The notes beneath the pieces are model-generated. The model saw only the letters and a program-made list of their open reading frames with translations, did no database searches and was not told where the DNA came from. A stretch of 64,000 nt of DNA, from positions 620,001 through 684,000 of the forward strand of contig NZ_CP166990.1 of NCBI RefSeq assembly GCF_046197865.1. Reading direction: 5' to 3'. Both the position numbers and the translations under genes were made by a program. Positions 45,028 through 54,507 of the stretch are shown here, piece by piece (within the stretch, counting starts at the first letter, position 1; every line of letters begins with the position of its first letter). The stretch is from JAHKLT01 sp046197865. Lineage in GTDB: Archaea; Methanobacteriota; Methanobacteria; Methanobacteriales; Methanobacteriaceae.

Positions 45028-46812
45028 ATGTGCGGTATTGTTGGTTGTATATTAAAAAATAATAGAAAGGCAGCTCCTATTTTACTAGATTCGATTTCAA
45101 AGTTAGAATATAGGGGTTATGATTCAATAGGGATAGCTACTATTGATAATAATAAAATATTTATAAAAAAAGATGAAGGAAACATTGAAACAGTCGATAA
45201 CAAATTGGATTTAGCTGATATGGATGGAGATTATGGTATTGCTCATGTTAGATGGGCAACTCACGGTGATCCAAATAAAGTAAATTCTCATCCTCATACA
45301 TCTCAAGATGAAAAGATTGCAGTAGTTCATAATGGAATTATTGAAAACTATGTGGAACTTAAAGAACAATTAGAAAATGAAGGATATGAATTTAAATCTG
45401 ATACAGACACTGAAGTTATTCCACAATTAATTAGTAAATATATGAGTAAAGGATTTGATTTAGAATCAGCAGTTCGAGAAACTATCACTATGATTGAAGG
45501 AGCATATGCAATAGCTGCAATATGTACTGATGAGAAGAAAATTGTTGCAACTAGAAAAGATAGTCCTTTAATCGTTGGTTTAGGTAAAAAAGGTTATTTT
45601 GTTGCAAGTGATTCTCCAGCTATTTTAAAATATGCAAAAGACATAATCTATCCAGAAAAAGATGAATTAGTTATCTTAACAGAAAATGAAATTGTTATAA
45701 AAGATGAATATGATAATATCATTGAAAAAGAAATTGAAACAATAGATTGGTCTCCTGAAATGGCTGAAAAGGAAGGTTATGATTATTTCATGCTTAAAGA
45801 AATTAATGAACAATCAACAGCTGTTAAAAATACTTTAACTGGTAAAAAAGAAATTGAAAAAATTGTATCTAAAATTAAAGGAAACATTAATAGAATTATA
45901 TTTGTTGCTTGTGGAACTTCTTATCACGCATCTTTAACTGGAAAATATTTAATTGAAACACTTGCAGGTATACCAACAGAAGTTATCTTAGCATCTGAAT
46001 TTAAATATTCTACAAAAACATTGGATGATAAAACACTTGTTATTTTTATATCTCAATCTGGTGAGACTGCAGATACTTTAAAAGCTCTAGAAGCAGCTAA
46101 TAAAACATCCCAAACATTAGCTATTGTAAATGTTGTTGGATCATCAGCAACAAGACAAGCAAATCATGTAATTTATACTCAAGCAGGTCCTGAGATTGGT
46201 GTTGCAGCTACAAAAACTTATTTAAGCCAATTAACTTCAATTTATATGTTTGCAGCTATTTTATCTGGTAATGAATATTTATTTAAAGATTTAAATAAGA
46301 TTCCAAAATATATTGATGAGATTTTAGAAGATACAACAGAAATTGAACTTGTATCTAAAAAATTCAAATATGCTGATGATTTCTTTTTTATTGGAAGAGG
46401 TTATGCTTATCCAATAGCATTAGAAGGTGCTTTAAAACTTAAAGAAATTACTTATATTCATGGTGAAGGTTATGCTGCAGGAGAACTAAAACATGGTCCT
46501 TTAGCTTTAATTGATCAAAATATTCCAGTTGTTGTAGTTGCTCCACCAGGAGATAATAATAGAAAAACAATGAGTAATTTAGAAGAAGTCAAATCTCGTG
46601 GTGCAGATGTATTTGCTGTTGGATCATTTGATGATGAGTCATTACGCTCAAAATCAGATGATATTTTCTGTATAAATCCTGATGTTGATGAAATATTAGC
46701 TCCATTGGTTTATATAGTCCCTTTACAATTATTATCTTATTATGTAGCTATTGAAAGAAAATTAGATCCAGATAAACCTAGAAATCTAGCTAAATGTGTT
46801 ACTGTGGAATAG
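45028..46812 (+). CDS. glmS: Glutamine-fructose-6-phosphate aminotransferase
   Basis: 594 residues. MCGIVGC exposes Cys2 as the glutaminase nucleophile. HVRWATHG, HPHTS and HNGIIENY are class II amidotransferase motifs. Two SIS domains follow (FVACGTSYHASL, ISQSGETADTL, FIGRGYAYPIALEGALKLKE) and the C-terminus is PRNLAKCVTVE. It makes glucosamine-6-P for pseudomurein and surface glycans. GAGGAAAACC precedes the ATG. Confidence 0.96.
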   Translation: MCGIVGCILKNNRKAAPILLDSISKLEYRGYDSIGIATIDNNKIFIKKDEGNIETVDNKLDLADMDGDYGIAHVRWATHGDPNKVNSHPHTSQDEKIAVVHNGIIENYVELKEQLENEGYEFKSDTDTEVIPQLISKYMSKGFDLESAVRETITMIEGAYAIAAICTDEKKIVATRKDSPLIVGLGKKGYFVASDSPAILKYAKDIIYPEKDELVILTENEIVIKDEYDNIIEKEIETIDWSPEMAEKEGYDYFMLKEINEQSTAVKNTLTGKKEIEKIVSKIKGNINRIIFVACGTSYHASLTGKYLIETLAGIPTEVILASEFKYSTKTLDDKTLVIFISQSGETADTLKALEAANKTSQTLAIVNVVGSSATRQANHVIYTQAGPEIGVAATKTYLSQLTSIYMFAAILSGNEYLFKDLNKIPKYIDEILEDTTEIELVSKKFKYADDFFFIGRGYAYPIALEGALKLKEITYIHGEGYAAGELKHGPLALIDQNIPVVVVAPPGDNNRKTMSNLEEVKSRGADVFAVGSFDDESLRSKSDDIFCINPDVDEILAPLVYIVPLQLLSYYVAIERKLDPDKPRNLAKCVTVE

Positions 46813-46855
46813 TTACTTAATAAACATTATATTTTAAATATTTTGAGTGTATAAA

Positions 46856-47731
46856 ATGAAAATTAATAAAAAGTCTATAAAATATGGATTAAAGTTTTTT
46901 GAATATTTTGATAACCCTATATCTTGTTTATTATTTGAATTTGGTATTAAAAAAAAATGTAAAGCTAAAATTAAACTTTTTAATGAAGAATTCGAGTTTA
47001 ATGATGTATCTAGATTTAATAGTATTATAGGGATTTTTTCTAATTTAGATTATGGTAAATATGAATATTTTAAAGAATATATTTTGTCTATTGATTCAGA
47101 AACAATTAATGTTGCCGATTTCCAAGTATTAAATGAATATGCTAATGTTTTTTTAGAATATTTCACTATTGGAAATTGGAATGTTGATGTAAATGATAGA
47201 TATGTTATTGATATTGGTGCTAATGTAGGGGACACTGCTTTAATTTTTGCTAGTGAAGGAGCAAAAATGGTTTATGGATTTGAACCAGTAAAAGAATTAT
47301 ATGAAATCGGAGTTAAAAATATTGAACTTAATCCAAAATTTTCAAATAAAATAAAACTTGTAAATAATGCAGTTTCATATAAAAAAGGAAAACTAGAAAT
47401 TAATAATCTTGAATCTACTTCTTCTTATAGAAATGAAGAAGAATTTTATGAAGTAGATATTATAACAATGGATGAGATTTTAAATGATTATGATATTATT
47501 CCTGACGTTTTAAAAATTGATTGTGAAGGTTGTGAATTTGAAATAATTAAAAATTCTGATTTATCTATGTTTAACGATATAATTTTTGAACACCATTCGG
47601 GAAATGTTGAAAAAGATTTCTTAGAATTAATAAAAATACTTGAAAAACAAAATTTCAAAGTTAAAACTTATCCTGCATTTTTAGATATTAAATTTGAAAA
47701 GTTAGGAATTATTCATGCTTATAAAGATTAA
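46856..47731 (+). CDS. FkbM-family methyltransferase
   Basis: About 291 residues from ATG 46856. YVIDIGANVGDTALIFASEG and VYGFEPVKELYE are SAM-binding motifs I and II. KIDCEGCEFEIIKNSDLSMF and IIFEHHSG are typical of FkbM proteins, which O-methylate sugars or peptides. It lies between glmS and a flippase, so a glycan substrate is likely. Confidence 0.87.
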   Translation: MKINKKSIKYGLKFFEYFDNPISCLLFEFGIKKKCKAKIKLFNEEFEFNDVSRFNSIIGIFSNLDYGKYEYFKEYILSIDSETINVADFQVLNEYANVFLEYFTIGNWNVDVNDRYVIDIGANVGDTALIFASEGAKMVYGFEPVKELYEIGVKNIELNPKFSNKIKLVNNAVSYKKGKLEINNLESTSSYRNEEEFYEVDIITMDEILNDYDIIPDVLKIDCEGCEFEIIKNSDLSMFNDIIFEHHSGNVEKDFLELIKILEKQNFKVKTYPAFLDIKFEKLGIIHAYKD

Positions 47732-47749
47732 ATAGTTTATTGGTATACG

Positions 47750-49180
47750 ATGAGTCAAGTTAGAACATCTTTTTTAAATATGAGTTGGTTAATGGTTTCA
47801 CAAATTATTACAAGCATTTGTGCTTTTATTTGGACAATTTTAATTGCTAGATATTTGGGAGTTAATGATTATGGTATTTTGGGTTTTGCAATTTCAATTA
47901 CAGGAATTTTTGCAATTACTGTAGATATGGGTATAAGTACTCATATTGTACGTAAAATTTCTATCAACCAGAATATAGCTTCAAAATATTTAGGGAATGC
48001 AATTCCTTTGAAGTCTTTTTTTTCATTAATAACATTTTTTATACTTCTTTTAATTTTAATTTTCCTAAAATTTGATGAATTAACTATTATTGTTACATTA
48101 TTATTTACAATTGAAATGTTCTTTAAATCAATGGCAGGTTTATTTAATGGATCATTTCAAGCTGTTGAAGAAGGCAAATATCAAGCAATTGGAAACATTA
48201 TTTTAAATATAATTTTATTAATTTTTATTTTAATTTCTATTTTTTGCAATTTTGGACTAATAGGAATTGCTCTAGCTTATCTTTTCTCTAATTTTATTGT
48301 AATGATTTACTTATATATCAAAATTAAAACTAATGTGACTATTCCTGAATATGAATTGGATAAAGATTTTTGTATTAAATTAACTAAAGTTTCCTTACCT
48401 TTTGCTTTTTATACTCTTTTTCATACAATATATTATTCAATAGATATTACTATGTTAACTATTTTGGTTGGAGAATATGCATCTGGTCTTTATAATGCAA
48501 GTTATAAGTTAATTAATGTTTTAACATTGTTTTATACAATTTATACTGCAGTAATTTTTCCAGTAATGAGCAAATTTTATAAAAACAATGAAAGTTTATT
48601 AAATATTACTTTTGAAAAATCTATGAAATATTTATTAGCTATAACTGTTCCAATAGCAGTCGTTACATCAATTTATGCGAAAGATCTTATTTTATTAGTA
48701 TATGGATCACAATATATATTAGCTAGTTCTGTTTTATCAATTTTAATTTGGACTGTTTGTTTATTATTTATTAATGGTGCAGCTTCAATTTTACTTAATG
48801 CATCATATAAGGAAGTGGCTGTTACTAAAATTTATGCAATTGCAGCAATTTTTAATGTAATAGCTAATTTAATTTTAATTCCAATGTATCAAGCTAATGG
48901 TGCAGCTGTTGCAACTGTTTTAAGTGATATTTTAATATTTATTTTAGCATTTTATGTATTAAGAAAAACTGGTTATGCTCCAAGAAAATCTTTACTAAAA
49001 GATCTTTTCAAAATAATTTTAGGATCAATTATTTTAGGTTTAGTACTTTATTTCCTAAATCTTTCACTTTTCGTAGGTCTAATTATAGGAGTTATAATCT
49101 ATTTAATAGCTTTACTTCTTTTAAAAATTATAGATGACGATGATATGTACATCATTAAAGAGATTTTAGGTAAAAACTAA
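47750..49180 (+). CDS. Oligosaccharide flippase (Wzx-like)
   Basis: 476 residues with 12-14 hydrophobic helices. SQVRTSFLNMSWLMVSQIIT and ARYLGVNDYGILGFAISIT match polysaccharide-synthase/flippase proteins. It would move lipid-linked oligosaccharide across the membrane. It lies 18 bp after the FkbM gene and is likely co-transcribed. It ends four bases from the converging degenerate phosphatase gene. Confidence 0.88.
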   Translation: MSQVRTSFLNMSWLMVSQIITSICAFIWTILIARYLGVNDYGILGFAISITGIFAITVDMGISTHIVRKISINQNIASKYLGNAIPLKSFFSLITFFILLLILIFLKFDELTIIVTLLFTIEMFFKSMAGLFNGSFQAVEEGKYQAIGNIILNIILLIFILISIFCNFGLIGIALAYLFSNFIVMIYLYIKIKTNVTIPEYELDKDFCIKLTKVSLPFAFYTLFHTIYYSIDITMLTILVGEYASGLYNASYKLINVLTLFYTIYTAVIFPVMSKFYKNNESLLNITFEKSMKYLLAITVPIAVVTSIYAKDLILLVYGSQYILASSVLSILIWTVCLLFINGAASILLNASYKEVAVTKIYAIAAIFNVIANLILIPMYQANGAAVATVLSDILIFILAFYVLRKTGYAPRKSLLKDLFKIILGSIILGLVLYFLNLSLFVGLIIGVIIYLIALLLLKIIDDDDMYIIKEILGKN

Positions 49181-49184
49181 AATT

Positions 49185-51035
49185 TTATTTTTTCTCTAAT
49201 ATCATCATCTTAAAATTAGGATTTTCATTTAATATTTGGTTAAAACACATTTCAAAATCATTAACATTACACTGATTAAAAACTTTCAAAATATCTTTTT
49301 TTAATTTTGAATTATTATATGAACAAATCAAATCATTATTTTCTAATTCAAACAAATCAAATTTATATTCAACATCTTTATTTAATCCTAAAACTTCATT
49401 TTTAAAACTTTTTAAAACTTCAAACCCACCATCTTTTAAAATTATAGGATCATTAAAACCAGCATTTATATATGAAAATTCATTACTTTTCAAATCTAAA
49501 ATCCCTAAAAATAGCTTAAGTTGCATTTTTTCATTATTATTTTCATAAATTTTATTATTTAATTTAAAAAAGCTGTCAGATAGAGAATTTCCAATTTTAA
49601 TAGAATTTTTAATCAAAGTTTTAACTCTCATCATAAATAATGTTGATCCAATTCCATAATCTAAGGGCTCTGCAATTAAAATAGCTAGCTTTTCATCATT
49701 AATTATAATATAATCATAAAAATCTCCTTTAAAATCATCTGATGAAGAATTTAACCCAATTATTTCAAATTTATCAGTATCAGGAAATGTTTTAGGTAGT
49801 AATGTTTTTTGAATTTTCCTACCTATCTTTATTTCAGTTTTTAAACGTTCTTTATCAGCAGTTTCCTTTTCGACATCATCTTTATAATTTTCTAGTTTTT
49901 TCATTAGAAATATTAAAGATTTAGATAATGTTCCAATTTCATCATCATAGCTAGAATATTTTTCTATATCATCAAGTACATAATCAGTATTTTCATCAAT
50001 TTCATTAACATAGCTTGCTGTTAAATCAGAAATAGCTTCTATTGGCTTTGCAATATCTTTTTCAATTTTATATAAAAATATAATAGCTATTAAATAAGAA
50101 ATACTTATTATAAATCCAATACTTATATATATTTTCTCCCAAAACATTATGCTTCCATATTCACTGTAATTTTCAGATAATAAGATCATTCCAGTTAGAA
50201 ATGCAACTACTACTCCTATTGTAATAAAAATAATAATTAATTTTTCACTTAATGAAACTTTCAATTTACTTTTATTAACCTTAATTTTATTATTTATTGG
50301 TTTTAATGTATAGAAAATAATCAATATATAAAATATAGTCCCAATTATGTAAATTTCAGAATCAAAATCATTTATATAAACAATTGAATAAATTAAATAT
50401 CCTAATCCTATTAATAATCCACTAATTAATGATAAATTAAAAATTTTAGAAGATTTTCCATAATTTTCATTAGGAATATATAACTTAAAACGCATTATAT
50501 TTGCAATAATTATTATTAATGCTCCTAAAGTTAATGTAAAGTTTAAGTTATTAAATTCAATCAACAAGCTTTCAAATGATATAAATTGGGATACTTTAAC
50601 ACTATCTAGTAAAAATCCTAATAAACAAGTCATTATTGCGGAATTTACAAATACAATTATAAAATACTTTATAAGATTATATACAGTATTTAATCGAGGA
50701 TGTGTAATTTCATCTTTAACTTTTATGCTATACCACATCTTATAAGGAATATATCCATATAAAAATTGAGCTAAAAATCCAATTACACATACTTCTATGG
50801 AATAGCCTGAATAAATGTCTCCTATTAAATTCCCAATAGCTGCACTTAATGCACCTATTGGTCCAAATAATAATCCAAAACTAGGTGTTAATGCTGCAGA
50901 TGGTCTAAGTTCTGTAATTGGAACAATTTGGAAAAAATATTTAAAAGTAAGATTAACAATAACATAAGTTATAATACATATTATCATTATTTTAGCTTTA
51001 TTTTTTAAATCACTATTTTTTAAATTATTTTCCAT
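49185..51035 (-). CDS. Membrane-anchored SpoIIE-like pseudophosphatase
   Basis: 616 residues. About ten helices (~1-330) include RPSAALTPSFGLLFGPIGAL and SAAIGNLIGDIYSG, resembling an ECF S-component-like sensor domain. A helical linker leads to a PP2C/SpoIIE domain (~400-616). FKGDFYD keeps the first metal Asp. The second motif reads LIAEPLDYGIG in place of IADVSGKGIP, the TDGITEA motif is replaced (CSYNNSKL), and the final DDITM is NFKMM. Three of four acidic sites are therefore lost. It sits last in the switch operon, eight bases after its active paralog. It could act as a decoy or regulator; loss of function is also possible. Confidence 0.82.
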   Translation of the reverse strand: MENNLKNSDLKNKAKIMIICIITYVIVNLTFKYFFQIVPITELRPSAALTPSFGLLFGPIGALSAAIGNLIGDIYSGYSIEVCVIGFLAQFLYGYIPYKMWYSIKVKDEITHPRLNTVYNLIKYFIIVFVNSAIMTCLLGFLLDSVKVSQFISFESLLIEFNNLNFTLTLGALIIIIANIMRFKLYIPNENYGKSSKIFNLSLISGLLIGLGYLIYSIVYINDFDSEIYIIGTIFYILIIFYTLKPINNKIKVNKSKLKVSLSEKLIIIFITIGVVVAFLTGMILLSENYSEYGSIMFWEKIYISIGFIISISYLIAIIFLYKIEKDIAKPIEAISDLTASYVNEIDENTDYVLDDIEKYSSYDDEIGTLSKSLIFLMKKLENYKDDVEKETADKERLKTEIKIGRKIQKTLLPKTFPDTDKFEIIGLNSSSDDFKGDFYDYIIINDEKLAILIAEPLDYGIGSTLFMMRVKTLIKNSIKIGNSLSDSFFKLNNKIYENNNEKMQLKLFLGILDLKSNEFSYINAGFNDPIILKDGGFEVLKSFKNEVLGLNKDVEYKFDLFELENNDLICSYNNSKLKKDILKVFNQCNVNDFEMCFNQILNENPNFKMMILEKK

Positions 51036-51043
51036 AATAATAC

Positions 51044-52948
51044 CTACTTATATTCTAATATTAGCATTGTAATATCATCAAATTGCTCTGTGTCTTCAGT
51101 AAACCTTTCAAGTTCTTCTTTAATTTTTATTATTAAACTTTCAATATCTTCATTTTCATATTTATTTAAAGTTTCAATAAGTCTGTTGACACCAAATAAT
51201 TCATTATTTTTATTATTTGCTTCTGTTATGCCATCAGTATATAAAAATATTCTATTATTTTTCTTTAAACAAATAGTTTTATCTTCATAATCAATATCTT
51301 CAAATCCTCCAAGTATAAAATGAGGTTTTGATTCTAATGTGCTGTATTTATTATTTTCATAAACTAATGGATTTTCATGACCTGCATTAGTGTATGTAAG
51401 TTTTCCAGAACTTATCTCAAGAATTCCCATCCAAGAAGTTACAAACATATTCTCATCATTATTCTCACATAATAAATTATTAACCTCATAAAAGATTTCT
51501 GATGGCTTTTTACTGAGTGCAGTAGTATCATTAATTAATGTTTTTGATGCCATCATAAATAATGCAGCAGGAATTCCCTTACCTGATACATCAGCTATTA
51601 TAATAGCTAAATGATCATCATCAATTAAAAAGAAGTCATAAAAATCTCCACCAACTTCTTTTGCTGGAATATTAATTCCATAAATATCATATTTTTCAGT
51701 TGAGAAATCTTTAAAGTTTTTTGGAATTTGTGAGCTTTGAATATTATATGCTATTTCTAATTCAGTTTTTCTTTTTTCCTTTTCACTTGTTATTTCTTTT
51801 AATTTTTCTAAATATTTTTCAAAATCTATTAACATGTCTTTAAATGAATTTAATAAGATTCCAACTTCATTTTTATCATTACAATAGATTTCAAGTTTTT
51901 CAATTATTTTTAAACTATTATTTGTTTTAATGTACTCCATTGATAGTGAAGATAATAGCTCAATAGGATAAGATATGTTCTTTTCAATGTACTTTAATAA
52001 TACTATACTTAACAGGTAAAATAATGCTAAAATTATAGTTATATAAAAAAATATTACTTGCCAAAAATCGAAATTATTTTTAAAAATTGTTAATGTATTT
52101 AAATAAACAATACTGCAAATTAATATAGATAAGACAACTCCTGTTGCTATAATGGATATTATTAATTTCTCAGTTAAAGGCACCTTATAATAGTATTTTT
52201 CTTTTATTTTCTCTTTTAATGGCTTTAAACAATAAATTATAATTAGCACACTAAAAACAATAGCTATTAAAAGTTCCATAGAACTTTCTCCAAAAAAGAA
52301 ATAATAAATTATATATATTATATTAAGTCCTATAGCTATAATTAACGATACATTAAAAAACTTTAAGTTAAATCGAGGTTTTTTATTTATGGAAGGTATT
52401 GATAAAGGTATTTTATAAAAACTTGTTATACTAATAAGTATTACAGCTAAAATAATTGAATAATCAAAAACACTGAAAAAATAATATAAATTATCAAGAA
52501 TTTCTAAGTTTGAAATAATTAATGTATCACTTATAAATCCAAACATAGCTGATATAACAATACTACTTATTATAATAACTATTAAAAGTTTTATTAAGCT
52601 ATTAACATTATTTAATCTAGGAATTTCCATATCTTCAGATATTTTTATTGAATACCATATCTTATAAGAAATATATCCTCCTATAAAGTGTATTATAGGA
52701 CTTAAAATAATTATTTCAAGATTATGGCCTTGAGAAAACTTTAAGAAAAAATCTCCAATTAGAATACCTAATGCACCATATGGTCCAAATAATAATCCAA
52801 AAGCTATAGGTAATCCATTTGTTATTTGAAATTCAAATATTTCTGATGTATAAAAAAATGTTTGAAATAAAGTTCCAGTTATAAAATAAATTAAAGTGCA
52901 AGCTAATGTTGTAATTATTTTTGATTTGAGGCTTTTAATTTTATTCAT
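51044..52948 (-). CDS. Membrane-anchored PP2C (SpoIIE/RsbU-type) serine phosphatase
   Basis: 634 residues. The N-terminal ~335 residues are a multi-helix membrane domain with QITNGLPIAFGLLFGPYGAL and GILIGDFFLK, as in the paralog. A coiled linker (~340-400) precedes the SpoIIE domain: VGGDFYDFF (Asp435), IIADVSGKGIPAALFMM (Asp453), LYTDGITEAN and DDITMLILEYK are all intact. By analogy with RsbU/SpoIIE it would dephosphorylate the STAS antagonist encoded at 53374. The signal may be sensed by the membrane domain. Its start overlaps the kinase gene stop by eight bases, so the genes are translationally coupled. Confidence 0.88.
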   Translation of the reverse strand: MNKIKSLKSKIITTLACTLIYFITGTLFQTFFYTSEIFEFQITNGLPIAFGLLFGPYGALGILIGDFFLKFSQGHNLEIIILSPIIHFIGGYISYKIWYSIKISEDMEIPRLNNVNSLIKLLIVIIISSIVISAMFGFISDTLIISNLEILDNLYYFFSVFDYSIILAVILISITSFYKIPLSIPSINKKPRFNLKFFNVSLIIAIGLNIIYIIYYFFFGESSMELLIAIVFSVLIIIYCLKPLKEKIKEKYYYKVPLTEKLIISIIATGVVLSILICSIVYLNTLTIFKNNFDFWQVIFFYITIILALFYLLSIVLLKYIEKNISYPIELLSSLSMEYIKTNNSLKIIEKLEIYCNDKNEVGILLNSFKDMLIDFEKYLEKLKEITSEKEKRKTELEIAYNIQSSQIPKNFKDFSTEKYDIYGINIPAKEVGGDFYDFFLIDDDHLAIIIADVSGKGIPAALFMMASKTLINDTTALSKKPSEIFYEVNNLLCENNDENMFVTSWMGILEISSGKLTYTNAGHENPLVYENNKYSTLESKPHFILGGFEDIDYEDKTICLKKNNRIFLYTDGITEANNKNNELFGVNRLIETLNKYENEDIESLIIKIKEELERFTEDTEQFDDITMLILEYK

Positions 52949-53360
52949 GTTGATCTTCTAATATTTTCCAAATAGTTAGAATGTTTTTATTATTTTTATA
53001 ATCATATGAAATATTATCAGTATTTTTTTTCATAAGAAATATTCCAAGACCTCCAAGAGAGCGGTCTTCCATTTCAAGGGTAATATCAGGATCTTCCTTC
53101 TCTAATGGATTGTATTTTGATCCTGTATCTATAAAACTAATAATAAAAGTTAAAGGATTTTCTTTAATAGCTAATCTAATTGTTATTTCATTAGTATCAT
53201 GTCCATGATTAACTATATTTATAAAGATTTCTTCAATAGCTATTTCAAGCTCTAATTTATAATTTATATCAATAAACTTATAATTAGTTAATTTATCTTT
53301 AATAAAGTTATTTATAGTAATTAATTCTTCTTTATTATTTTTTACAATTAATTCATCCAT
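52941..53360 (-). CDS. RsbW-like anti-sigma-type serine kinase
   Basis: 139 residues with a GHKL ATP-binding fold. The N-box is LEIAIEEIFINIVNHGHD, the G1 box FIDTGSKYNPL and the G2-like glycine loop DRSLGGLGIFLMKK. In bacteria such kinases bind a sigma factor or partner and phosphorylate the STAS antagonist. Archaea lack sigma factors, so a different target must apply. It lies 13 bp after the STAS gene. Confidence 0.88.
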   Translation of the reverse strand: MDELIVKNNKEELITINNFIKDKLTNYKFIDINYKLELEIAIEEIFINIVNHGHDTNEITIRLAIKENPLTFIISFIDTGSKYNPLEKEDPDITLEMEDRSLGGLGIFLMKKNTDNISYDYKNNKNILTIWKILEDQHE

Positions 53361-53373
53361 AATTATTTGCCTA

Positions 53374-53670
53374 TTATTGAATATTTAATTTGTCTTTAAA
53401 TCCAGTAGCTGTAAAAATCTCCATAACAAAAGAATTAACATTTTTGATTTGTAATTCTCCTTTTTGCCTCATCATCTTCTCTGATGCTAAAATTGTTCGA
53501 AGTCCTGCACTAGAAATATACATCAACTCTTCTAAATCTAAAACAAGTAAAGTAATTGATTCACATTCATTATTTATTTCTTCTTCCAATTCAGGAGCAG
53601 TATTTGCATCTAATCTACCGATGATTTTTAAATTTAACTGATTATTCTCTTTATTTTTAATTACTTCCAT
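53374..53670 (-). CDS. STAS anti-sigma-factor antagonist (RsbV-like)
   Basis: 98 residues. LVLDLEELMYISSAGLRTIL carries the (S/T)xGL phosphorylation site; Ser54 aligns with the RsbV phosphoserine. IIGRLDANTAPELEEE is the usual STAS first strand and helix. First gene of the minus-strand switch operon, divergent from the phosphopantetheinyl transferase across a ~110-bp promoter region, so both arms may be controlled together. Confidence 0.88.
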   Translation of the reverse strand: MEVIKNKENNQLNLKIIGRLDANTAPELEEEINNECESITLLVLDLEELMYISSAGLRTILASEKMMRQKGELQIKNVNSFVMEIFTATGFKDKLNIQ

Positions 53671-53780
53671 TTTAAAAACCTCATCTACTTAATTATTAAT
53701 AAAATATTATATTTAAATTTTTATTTTAATTTAAAATTTACATCAAAATTAAATAATATCTTAAAAATAATATAATTAAG

Positions 53781-54428
53781 ATGTTATATATTATGGATGT
53801 TTCTTCTCTAGATTATGAACTATATGAAAAATTTATATCAAAGGAAAGAAGAATTAAAACAAATAATTTTCACTTTAAAAAAGATAAAAAATTATCTTAT
53901 GGATCTGAATTACTACTTAGATATGGTTTATCTAAATTAAATATTAACAATCCTAAATTTTCTAAAAATAGCTATGGAAAACCTTATTTAATAAATTCTA
54001 AAGATGTTTTTTTTAATATTTCACATTCTGATAATTTTGTTATATGTGCAATATCAACTAAAGAAGTAGGTGTTGATATAGAAAAAATTAAAGATATTGA
54101 TTTAGATATTGCAAGGAAATTCTTTTTTAAAGATGAATATGAACTTATTTTAAAAAGTAATAATAAAATTGATGATTTTTATAAACTTTGGACATTAAAA
54201 GAAAGTTTCATGAAATTCACATCAAAAGGATTTAATTTGAATTTAAATGATTTTTCAGTGTATGATGGGGAAAATTTTAATGTAATTTTTAAAGAAAATA
54301 ATTGTAAAGACCTTAAATTAAATTCATTCAACTTTAATAATTATAAAATAGCTACTTGTTCTTATGATGATAATTTAAAATTAACTCGAATAGATTTAGA
54401 CTTAATTAATGATTTTTTATCAATTTAA
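53781..54428 (+). CDS. 4'-phosphopantetheinyl transferase (Sfp type)
   Basis: 215 residues. VGVDIEKIKDIDLDIARKFF and LWTLKESFMKFTSKGF are the GVDIE and KExxxK Mg/CoA-binding motifs. SYGSELLLRYGLSK and GKPYLINSKDVFFNISHS fit the Sfp fold. It converts apo to holo carrier proteins, here the two T domains of the NRPS directly downstream (80 bp). Archaea seldom carry this type because they lack fatty-acid ACP, so it is probably dedicated to the NRPS. Confidence 0.92.
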   Translation: MLYIMDVSSLDYELYEKFISKERRIKTNNFHFKKDKKLSYGSELLLRYGLSKLNINNPKFSKNSYGKPYLINSKDVFFNISHSDNFVICAISTKEVGVDIEKIKDIDLDIARKFFFKDEYELILKSNNKIDDFYKLWTLKESFMKFTSKGFNLNLNDFSVYDGENFNVIFKENNCKDLKLNSFNFNNYKIATCSYDDNLKLTRIDLDLINDFLSI

Positions 54429-54507
54429 ATAGAAGCATAATTTTTACAATAAAAATATATGTTTTAAATTTAAAATATTTATTAAAAGTATTTGGGGGTA
54501 TTTTTTT

